Source of the DNA: Pseudeuparius sepicola
Taxonomy: Eukaryota; Arthropoda; Insecta; Coleoptera; Anthribidae
Reading direction: 5' to 3'
Length of the DNA stretch: 64,000 bases
Assembly (NCBI GenBank): GCA_963920635.1
Contig: OY987298.1
Location: forward strand, 25,026,647 to 25,090,646
In this document: piece by piece, positions 55,801-64,000 of the stretch
Layout: each line of letters opens with the position of its first letter
Position numbering within the stretch: the stretch's first letter is position 1
Notes under the pieces: model-generated
What the model was told of the DNA's origin: nothing
What the model saw: only the letters and a program-made list of their open reading frames with translations
Database searches by the model: none
Translations under genes and position numbers: made by a program

Positions 55801-58800
55801 GGCTACGATATCGTGTGACGAATGAGGTGTTGGGAAGCTGGCTTTTACCACAAAGAAGAGAGAATGCAGAGAGTTCATCTTGTCAAATATGTCTAATGAA
55901 CGGTAAGTAATCTATTAATTAATCTATTGCAGGCCACTGTGGACCGCCTTTCTCAGTTTTAAATTAAAATAATAATAAATGAAGAATGCAGTAGTTACCT
56001 AACTTCATAGAATTCTGTATTCTCTGTGCTTTTATACACTTGCAGCGTTGACTGACGTATTTATAAAGACTTCCCACGGCTATAGTTTTATGTCCTGGAA
56101 AACAGATGGCTCTGATGGCTAACAATGTATTCTGCATTGTATTTTATCACACACAAACACAAGCTTCTCACTGAATTCCATATTATATATGAGTCCTGTT
56201 GTTGCTTATAATGATCTTTTGCTCCGTATGCCTGGAATGCATTATGCTACTATGCTACTTACCTTCCACCAAGCCTATACCATAAAAATGACGACGTTGC
56301 ATTGCATTGCATAGGTGATCTTCTCGAGACTGTCGGACTGCTGGGATTTCGGTGTAGAGTAAAACCGGCTACGATATCGTGTGACGAATGAGGTGTTGGG
56401 AAGCTGGCTTTTACCACAAAGAAGAGAGAATGCAGAGAGTTCATCTTGTCAAATATGTCTAATGAACGGTAAGTAATCTATTAATTAATCTATTGCAGGC
56501 CACTGTGGACCGCCTTTCTCAGTTTTAAATTAAAATAATAATAAATGAAGAATGCAGTAGTTACCTAACTTCATAGAATTCTGTATTCTCTGTGCTTTTA
56601 TACACTTGCAGCGTTGACTGACGTATTTATAAAGACTTCCCACGGCTATAGTTTTATGTCCTGGAAAACAGATGGCTCTGATGGCTAACAATGTATTCTG
56701 CATTGTATTTTATCACACACAAACACAAGCTTCTCACTGAATTCCATATTATATATGAGTCCTGTTGTTGCTTATAATGATCTTTTGCTCCGTATGCCTG
56801 GAATGCATTATGCTACTATGCTACTTACCTTCCACCAAGCCTATACCATAAAAATGACGACGTTGCATTGCATTGCATAGGTGATCTTCTCGAGACTGTC
56901 GGACTGCTGGGATTTCGGTGTAGAGTAAAACCGGCTACGATATCGTGTGACGAATGAGGTGTTGGGAAGCTGGCTTTTACCACAAAGAAGAGAGAATGCA
57001 GAGAGTTCATCTTGTCAAATATGTCTAATGAACGGTAAGTAATCTATTAATTAATCTATTGCAGGCCACTGTGGACCGCCTTTCTCAGTTTTAAATTAAG
57101 ATAATAATAAATGAAGAATGCAGTAGTTACCTAACTTCATAGAATTCTGTATTCTCTGTGCTTTTATACACTTGCAGCGTTGACTGACGTATTTATAAAG
57201 ACTTCTCACGGCTATAGTTTTATGTCCTGGAAAACAGATGGCTCTGATGGCTAACAATGTATTCTGCATTGTATTTTATCACACACAAACACAAGCTTCT
57301 CACTGAATTCCATATTATATATGAGTCCTGTTGTTGCTTATAATGATCTTTTGCTCCGTATGCCTGGAATGCATTATGCTACTATGCTACTTACCTTCCA
57401 CCAAGCCTATACCATAAAAATGACGACGTTGCATTGCATTGCATAGGTGATCTTCTCGACACTGTCGGACTGCTGGGATTTCGGTGTAGAGTAAAACCGG
57501 CTACGATATCGTGTGACGAATGAGGTGTTGGGAAGCTGGCTTTTACCACAAAGAAGAGAGAATGCAGAGAGTTCATCTTGTCAAATATGTCTAATGAACG
57601 GTAAGTAATCTATTAATTAATCTATTGCAGGCCACTGTGGACCGCCTTTCTCAGTTTTAAATTAAAATAATAATAAATGAAGAATGCAGTAGTTACCTAA
57701 CTTCATAGAATTCTGTATTCTCTGTGCTTTTATACACTTGCAGCGTTGACTGACGTATTTATAAAGACTTCTCACGGCTATAGTTTTATGTCCTGGAAAA
57801 CAGATGGCTCTGATGGCTAACAATGTATTCTGCATTGTATTTTATCACACACAAACACAAGCTTCTCACTGAATTCCATATTATATATGAGTCCTGTTGT
57901 TGCTTATAATGATCTTTTGCTCCGTATGCCTGGAATGCATTATGCTACTATGCTACTTACCTTCCACCAAGCCTATACCATAAAAATGACGACGTTGCAT
58001 TGCATTGCATAGGTGATCTTCTCGAGACTGTCGGACTGCTGGGATTTCGGTGTAGAGTAAAACCGGCTACGATATCGTGTGACGAATGAGGTGTTGGGAA
58101 GCTGGCTTTTACCACAAAGAAGAGAGAATGCAGAGAGTTCATCTTGTCAAATATGTCTAATGAACGGTAAGTAATCTATTAATTAATCTATTGCAGGCCA
58201 CTGTGGACCGCCTTTCTCAGTTTTAAATTAAGATAATAATAAATGAAGAATGCAGTAGTTACCTAACTTCATAGAATTCTGTATTCTCTGTGCTTTTATA
58301 CACTTGCAGCGTTGACTGACGTATTTATAAAGACTTCTCACGGCTATAGTTTTATGTCCTGGAAAACAGATGGCTCTGATGGCTAACAATGTATTCTGCA
58401 TTGTATTTTATCACACACAAACACAAGCTTCTCACTGAATTCCATATTATATATGAGTCCTGTTGTTGCTTATAATGATCTTTTGCTCCGTATGCCTGGA
58501 ATGCATTATGCTACTATGCTACTTACCTTCCACCAAGCCTATACCATAAAAATGACGACGTTGCATTGCATTGCATAGGTGATCTTCTCGAGACTGTCGG
58601 ACTGCTGGGATTTCGGTGTAGAGTAAAACCGGCTACGATATCGTGTGACGAATGAGGTGTTGGGAAGCTGGCTTTTACCACAAAGAAGAGAGAATGCAGA
58701 GAGTTCATCTTGTCAAATATGTCTAATGAACGGTAAGTAATCTATTAATTAATCTATTGCAGGCCACTGTGGACCGCCTTTCTCAGTTTTAAATTAAGAT

Positions 58801-59075
58801 AATAATAAATGAAGAATGCAGTAGTTACCTAACTTCATAGAATTCTGTATTCTCTGTGCTTTTATACACTTGCAGCGTTGACTGACGTATTTATAAAGAC
58901 TTCTCACGGCTATAGTTTTATGTCCTGGAAAACAGATGGCTCTGATGGCTAACAATGTATTCTGCATTGTATTTTATCACACACAAACACAAGCTTCTCA
59001 CTGAATTCCATATTATATATGAGTCCTGTTGTTGCTTATAATGATCTTTTGCTCCGTATGCCTGGAATGCATTAT
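52854..59075. repeat. Eleven tandem 566-bp units (macrosatellite)
   Basis: Units start every 566 bp from 52,854 (CTATGCTACTTACC) and are nearly identical; unit 11 stops after GGAATGCATTAT. I see two shared variants (TTCTCACGG/TTCCCACGG and TTAAAATAA/TTAAGATAA) and private changes in unit 4 (near 54,617) and unit 9 (near 57,459). Each unit has a 61-codon minus-strand frame starting MNSLHSLFFVVK and running into a consensus donor (GGAAG|GTAAGT), plus donor- and acceptor-like sites on the plus strand only 30 bp apart. No known gene, snRNA or 5S sequence is recognised. Strong homogeneity implies recent amplification or conversion. Confidence 0.95.
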
Positions 59076-59245
59076 TTTATGACAATAAGGATTAACCCCA
59101 ATGTAAGCTGCAAACCAAAAACATTTTTTTTTTCTGTTTACATATTATAAAATTTGTAATTTGCATGTTTTTGTTTTTTTTGTTGTCGTATTACATGTTG
59201 TTTTTATTGTTGAAATTAGCATTTCATTATTTTTAATTTGTATAA
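59076..59245. other. Short unique spacer
   Basis: AT-rich spacer between the tandem array and the intact transposon; contains long T runs and no gene. Confidence 0.6.
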
Positions 59246-59247
59246 TA

Positions 59248-61185
59248 CAGTGTGACCCATTTGTTTTGGGGTCAGTCTGTAAAAAGTGTATCAATCGTGC
59301 GATTTGGCTGATTTTTTTTTTAAATTGTAGAGCTCGATGAACTGCACATTTTGAACAAAAATTGCCTGGTTCGCATAAAATCCAAAGCCTACTATGACCG
59401 TTTTTATGAGCAAAATTTTAAGAAACCACATTAGCGTTTTTTTTTGAAAAAATCTGTGTGCGCCAATGGATTGAGCACCCCTCGAAATGGGTATGTACAA
59501 AATTTCATCAAAATATTTCAAGTAATAACGATTTTGTAGAAAAATTAAAAATGCAGCCAAGGTACGTCTTTATTTTCAAAAATTCAAAGTTGGCCATGGA
59601 AAATAATTGAATTGTCTACTTTTATTAAGTGTCAAACTGTCTAAATTGAGTTCAGAAATTGTTTGTGCTCAATACAATTAATTATCATAATTATGGAATA
59701 TTTAAGCATAAGAGACAAAATAGAAATTGTTCGACTCGTGGGCGACAACGAGCGCTCGGCAGCAGAAGCTGCGGCCGAATTTAACAATAGACACCCAGGT
59801 AGATCAGTGAGTCGAAGTACTGTACAACGTATAAACAATATTTTTGATGAAACTGGATCGATTTCTAAAAATTTATTAAAAACTAGGCAAAATGGACGCC
59901 GTGGACTTGTTGAAAATAACAATCAAATTCTGCAATACTTTAGTGACAATCCTCGAAATAGTGTTCGAACGGCTAGTTTAGATCTTCATATACCCAGAGA
60001 GAATATAAGGAGATGTTTGAGACAAAACAAAATAAAACCGTTTAAGCCAAAATTTTTGCTCACCCTGGAACCAGGAGATGAGGAGAGAAGATTAGAATTT
60101 TGCTATTGGCTGCAAGGTGAATATCTCCATAATGGCAACTTTTTAAATGAAATTTTATTCACCGACGAAGCCACGTTTACTACAAATGGTGTAGTATCAA
60201 GTCAAAACTGCCGTCACTGGTCAGCTGAAAATCCAGAGTTTATAATAAATGCAAGGAGACAATATTCACAAAAAATTAACGTTTGGTGTGGAATACTACG
60301 CGACAGAATAATTGGCCCATTTTTCTTTGAAGGGAATTTGAATGCGGCTGGCTTCTTGAATTTTCTAGAAATTGAATTTAGAAATGCTTTAGATGAGTTA
60401 CCATTAAGATACCGTTTAAATTTAAAGTTACAGTTAGATGGCAGTCCTATTCATAATGCTCGTTTAATCAGAAACTGGCTAGATAATAATTTTGAAAACT
60501 GTTGGATAGGGCGAAATAGTCCTTTCTGTGAGTGGCCACCGAGATCTCCGGACTTAACTCCTTTAGATTTTTTTCTTTGGGGTACACTTAAGCAAAATGT
60601 TTATAAGTCAAGACCCCATAATTTACAAGAACTGCAAGCTAGGATAAACCGTAGTTGTGAGGAAATTACTCCACAGCAAATACGAAATGTAATTTTGAAT
60701 GTACGCAAGAGGAACGACAAATGCATTGTAGAAAATGGAGGCTTGGTAGAAGTTACAAAAATTTTATAATTTTAATTGTTTTTATGTTTTGTGTTTATAA
60801 GCATAAGGTTGTATTATTACAATTCAATTATTTTCCATGGCCAACTTTGAATTTTTGAAAATAAAGACGTACCTTGGCTGCATTTTTAATTTTTCTACAA
60901 AATCGTTATTACTTGAAATATTTTGATGAAATTTTGTACATACCCATTTCGAGGGGTGCTCAATCCATTGGCGCACACAGATTTTTTAAAAAAAAAACGC
61001 TAATGTGGTTTCTTAAAATTTTGCTCATAAAAACGGTCATAGTAGGCTTTGGATTTTATGCGAACCAGGCAATTTTTGTTCAAAATGTGCAGTTCATCGA
61101 GCTCTACAATTTAAAAAAAAATCAGCCAAATCGCACGATTGATACACTTTTTACAGACTGACCCCAAAACAAATGGGTCACACTG
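59248..61185 (+). mobile_element. Structurally intact mariner-like transposon
   Basis: Bounded by TA duplications (59,246-59,247 and 61,186-61,187). Terminal inverted repeats are exceptionally long and nearly identical: 59,248-59,614 and 60,820-61,185 (about 367 bp), starting CAGTGTGACCCATTTGTTTT. The differences I see are a few bases in an A/T run. A single open transposase gene lies between them. Total 1,938 bp. Near-identical arms plus an open frame indicate a recent insertion. Confidence 0.95.
59693..60769 (+). CDS. Mariner-like (IS630-Tc1-mariner) transposase, intact
   Basis: 358 codons without interruption. The ATG at 59,693 is preferred over the in-frame ATG at 59,663 because the relative at 32,757 starts at the matching residue (MEYLSIRDKIEIVRL). 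Residues 1-115: paired helix-turn-helix region (AAAEFNNRHPGRSVSRSTVQ; a second HTH near residues 85-115). The catalytic domain follows with LFTDEATFTTNGVVSSQN (residues about 154-171, first Asp), KINVWCGILRDRIIGPFFF (about 192-210), LQLDGSPIHNA (about 244-254, second Asp) and WPPRSPDLTPLDFFLWG (about 279-295, third Asp in PLD). I count 42 residues between the second and third Asp. The enzyme would cut and paste the element at TA sites in the nucleus. All key residues are present, so it could be active. Confidence 0.95.
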   Translation: MEYLSIRDKIEIVRLVGDNERSAAEAAAEFNNRHPGRSVSRSTVQRINNIFDETGSISKNLLKTRQNGRRGLVENNNQILQYFSDNPRNSVRTASLDLHIPRENIRRCLRQNKIKPFKPKFLLTLEPGDEERRLEFCYWLQGEYLHNGNFLNEILFTDEATFTTNGVVSSQNCRHWSAENPEFIINARRQYSQKINVWCGILRDRIIGPFFFEGNLNAAGFLNFLEIEFRNALDELPLRYRLNLKLQLDGSPIHNARLIRNWLDNNFENCWIGRNSPFCEWPPRSPDLTPLDFFLWGTLKQNVYKSRPHNLQELQARINRSCEEITPQQIRNVILNVRKRNDKCIVENGGLVEVTKIL

Positions 61186-61187
61186 TA

Positions 61188-61840
61188 TGTGATAGAATAT
61201 ATCATATATCAGTCAACGCTTGCAGCTTGCAGTTGCTGTCTTGTAACAGTTCAGTATCCATTAGTCGCCGATCTATAAAAACAGCACATCATTGTAGCTA
61301 TATTCTAAATTTGGTATTAAGCGTCAATAATTGTTGGAACCAACTGTATGTTCCTTGAACCCATTGTAACCTACCAAAAGAAACCGTGAAACAGTTCAAT
61401 TTGCCAGCAGGCGGTTTATTACTATTACTACTTAATAGAAATTATCCGATTTTGAGAGCCTGTTATGAACACACTGTATATGCACAAACCAATTTCGACA
61501 TACCACACCACACACAGTTGTGCTGTCATACTTCGGCTAAAATATATCTTTGATATCTATTAAAATAAAGATACAGCATTCCGTTTCCATAACCTCCAAG
61601 AAGTCCCTAAATTCCAAGAAAAATTCGATATTTTGGCAACGCTTCAATTATCAAAATCTAAATATTTTATTTTTGTCCCCCAAATACGAATCGCCCTGTA
61701 TATGTGAAAATAAAAGAGAGGTTACGTCCACTGCCAACCTTACAACTTTTGTATTCAAGTTTTTTTCGTATCTCTTACGGTTCCTGAGATCCAGGGGGTA
61801 GGATAAACTATTTGGGACACGCTGTACGTACGTACGTAAG
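61188..61840. other. No gene; several MITE-like half ends
   Basis: ACACACTGTATATGC (about 61,468), GCCCTGTATATG (about 61,691) and GGGACACGCTGTACGTACG (about 61,814) look like isolated right ends of TACAGGGTG-type elements. No coding unit. Confidence 0.5.
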
Positions 61841-61844
61841 TATG

Positions 61845-61893
61845 CAAGTATGTATGTATGTATGTATGTGTGTGTGTGGTGTGCGTGTGTGTG

Positions 61894-61925
<32 letters not shown>

Positions 61926-61983
61926 TGTATGTATGTATGTATGTATGTATGTATGTATGTATGTATGTATGTATGTATGTATG

Positions 61984-62017
<34 letters not shown>

Positions 62018-62163
62018 TGTATGTATGTATGTATGTATGTATGTATGTATGTATGTATGTATGTATGTATGTATGTATGTATGTATGTATGTATGTATGT
62101 ATGTATGTATGTATGTATGTATGTATGTATGTATGTATGTATGTATGTATGTATGTATGTATG
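61845..62163. repeat. (ATGT)n microsatellite, about 300 bp
   Basis: Starts directly after a GGGACACGCTGTACGTACGTA element end, passes through a GTGTGTGTGG interruption at 61,866-61,892, and is then almost pure ATGT with one ATAT at about 61,985. Long frames on both strands here are repeat translations, not genes. Confidence 0.97.
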
Positions 62164-62400
62164 GGTCGAATCTTGCAAGCTGAATTAGAACCAGTTCTTG
62201 ACATCCGATTGAGCTGAAATTTTGCATACACCTTTAGTTCTGGTGACAATACAATATGCAATACTTAATATTGTTTTACTTTCAAAATGGCCGTCGCCAC
62301 AAGCCACAATACTTAATCCAATGTAGCGGATGCCCCAAGATGGCGGACTAAATTTCTTTACCACCCTCCTGACATGGGAATGAAATAGGTAGGTACTAAC
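62164..62400. repeat. Flank shared with the 16.9-kb repeat
   Basis: ATGCCCCAAGATGGCGGACTAAATTTCTTTACCACCCT at 62,329-62,366 in two parts (GCCCCAAGATGGCGG, then TTTCTTTACCACCCT) is the inverse complement of 16,914-16,948. Upstream, GAGCTGAAATTTTGCATAC near 62,210 is a common insect-repeat phrase. No gene. Confidence 0.6.
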
Positions 62401-62417
62401 AAGCACAAAATAAAATA

Positions 62418-62938
62418 AAAGTTAAAAAACAAACTTTTATTTAAGCCATGTACTAAAACGAATAAAATAAAAAATAATAGACAAAAAAAACCTTTATAAA
62501 AAAACAAGCTTTTTAAGCCATGTACTAAAACGAATAAAATAAAATAAGTCTAGGTTTTCGTTAAGATAATTCAATGCCAAATTGCGACAAGTTTTTGTAA
62601 ATCAAAAAGCTTGTCGCGCGAAATGTTCATAAAAGTAGGTACCTAAGGTACCAATTAATTTTATTGGACAGTAATTGGTTGATAAGCAAGTACCTACTTG
62701 CCAAAGTAGGTATTTTCTTTACAATTCGCACGACAAGCTTCTTGATTTACAAAAACTTGTCGCAATTTGGCATTGAATTATCTTAACGAGAATCTGGACT
62801 TATTTTATTCGTTTTAGTACTTGGCTTGAAAGGCTTGTTTTTAATAAAGATTATTTTGTCTTTTATTTTTGTTATTTTATTTGTTTTAGTACATAGCTTA
62901 AATAAAAGCTTGTTTTTAAAAAGGTTTTTACCCTTTAT
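62418..62938. mobile_element. Palindromic fold-back repeat, second copy
   Basis: Same family as 16,503-16,858: AAGCTTTTTAAGCCATGTAC, TTCGTTAAGATAATTCAATG, TCGCGCGAAATGTTCATAAA and their inverse partners. Here the outer arm segment is itself duplicated (AAGCCATGTACTAAAACGAA at about 62,443 and 62,515), with matching duplication on the right (about 62,880-62,935), making it longer than the first copy. Confidence 0.75.
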
Positions 62939-64000
62939 TTTTTTGTGAAGTTTTTTTTGTCTTTTATTTTTTTTATCTTTATATTAATCTAGTGTGTTGT
63001 GCACACCACGCTTAAAAAGGTATAGCATAATGGTCTTATTGTATGACCGCTGCTACCATTACCAGACCACTGACCAACCTGAAGCCCATGTAATATCTTA
63101 GATTATTCGTTGTCTATCTCAACATACATGCATACAAATCCCAATACTTTTAGATGGATGCCTGCTGACAGAAGTTGAAAATCTTCTATTACGAACTGAC
63201 CATCGCAGAATATTAATGTGACAAGCTCTCATTCCAAATATTTTTCTCCGGTTGCCTCATTACGTGATGAAATTCCACTAGGTGGTGCTCATTGAATTAT
63301 TGATGACTTGCCATCTGCGTTCTACAGAGTGGCCGTAAAAATATAGAAGTATTCGGTTGTGATGAACTCTTTTAAAATGCTAAATTATTTACTACTTACA
63401 ATATTCTGTTTTTATCGGTGAAGAAATCTCAGCAATCTCACTAAGCATTTTGTTTCAGCAAAAAAAACTTTTGTTCTGTATAAATAATATATTTTCTATC
63501 GACATCTTTCGAAAATAAGAAAAATGAAATGAAGTTAAAATTACTTCTCACTAATAAAAATCAATAATCAATAATAAAAAAAATCAGAATATCTTAGTGG
63601 CTGTGCTTTACGATAGGATGGAGAAGGCCGGAAAAACGCATTTTCATAGATCCTTTTTTCTACTCCAAAAAAAGCACTTCGCAACAGTATAGATAAGGTC
63701 AAGGTAAGGAAAATTTTGTCAAAGATGAAGTCAGTTGCATGGTTTCGCTAGCTGTGTCACGCCCAAATTTCCAAAAAAAAACTCTTCGTACAGTAGTAAC
63801 TACCACTATGACAAGAAGGCCTACCTTGTCTATTTTTTTTTCTATTTGGAGTACCTAGGAGTGTTTACATACTTTTCATCGAGACTCTGACATGGGCATA
63901 TTCAGTCTCTTTACTAGAGTGTGGTTTTGGTTATTCTTTTACATTTTTTAAAGTGTTTGCCTTTGGTTGCTTTGTTTTCTCCGAATTTTCCTATTTATAC
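62939..64000. other. No gene recognised
   Basis: AT-rich sequence to the window edge. No ORF, repeat pair or transposon terminus could be supported. Confidence 0.5.

Noticed and set aside
52854..59075. Regular repeats resembling a CRISPR array
   Set aside because: Units are 566 bp and contiguous with no short repeat/unique spacer alternation; the genome is eukaryotic. It is a tandem satellite.
59291..59560. 89-codon frame repeated at 60,874-61,161
   Set aside because: Both frames lie in the long inverted repeats of the transposon and mirror each other; they show no protein signature.
61651..62261. Long open frames of repeated Tyr-Ile-His-Thr (minus) or Met-Tyr-Val-Cys (plus)
   Set aside because: They are translations of the ATGT microsatellite in every frame, with no independent coding evidence.

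Overview
This is an AT-rich stretch of a eukaryotic nuclear genome, almost certainly an insect. It carries arthropod-typical TA-flanked Tc1/mariner elements and MITEs ending TACAGGGTG, an R4/Dong-type retrotransposon sitting in TAA repeats, a FLYWCH-MULE, hAT elements with 8-bp target duplications, RNase H-bearing and CR1-like LINE fragments, and frequent TAGGTACCTA-like words. The order of insect cannot be settled by eye. I see no convincing intact host gene, no rRNA and no complete tRNA. The window is a repeat-dense intergenic or heterochromatin-like region.

Layout. 0.8-2.4 kb: 5'-truncated LINE with RNase H (minus strand). 3.0-4.1 kb: dead Tc1/mariner-type transposase. 5.7-7.4 kb: two abutting fold-back elements. 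9.0-9.15 kb: a 120-bp hairpin element. 10.4-11.1 kb: GC-rich islet. 11.4-12.8 kb: decayed mariner-like element. 14.7-24.7 kb: a mosaic of fold-back MITEs, GC-rich islets and short tandem repeats. 24.7-27.1 kb: a 1.17-kb tandem duplication. 27.7-28.6 kb: a mariner-family MITE. 28.7-30.7 kb: a MULE with a perfect 9-bp target duplication. 30.9-34.4 kb: a deletion derivative and a decayed full-length mariner-like element. 34.5-37.1 kb: nested fold-backs around a GC-rich core. 38.3-39.8 kb: a THAP-like exon relic and its tandem triplication. 40.9-42.5 kb: a fold-back with a minisatellite and an ATCGATAAA-type satellite. 43.7-48.5 kb: a CR1-like LINE whose ATT-rich tail hosts a nearly intact R4/Dong element. 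48.9-52.9 kb: nested fold-back, hAT and mariner insertions. 52.85-59.08 kb: eleven near-identical 566-bp tandem units. 59.25-61.19 kb: a structurally intact mariner-like transposon with 367-bp inverted repeats and an open 358-codon transposase. 61.8-63 kb: an (ATGT)n microsatellite and a fold-back repeat related to the one at 16.5 kb.

How the parts relate. Most DNA can be read as layered insertions. The three mariner-like transposase loci (11.4, 32.7 and 59.7 kb) are relatives at different stages of decay, and many MITEs share their terminal motif; only the 59.7-kb copy looks able to encode protein. The least expected pattern is a set of very small palindromic insertions (24-45 bp) beginning CACAG and ending CTGTG. 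Three are flanked by 6-8 bp duplications (30,998; 38,337; 50,933), and a fourth, damaged copy at 26,791 shares a 14-bp arm with one of them. Two of the four can be compared with an unoccupied paralogous site inside this same window. A second notable pattern is a four-unit higher-order structure in the 566-bp array.
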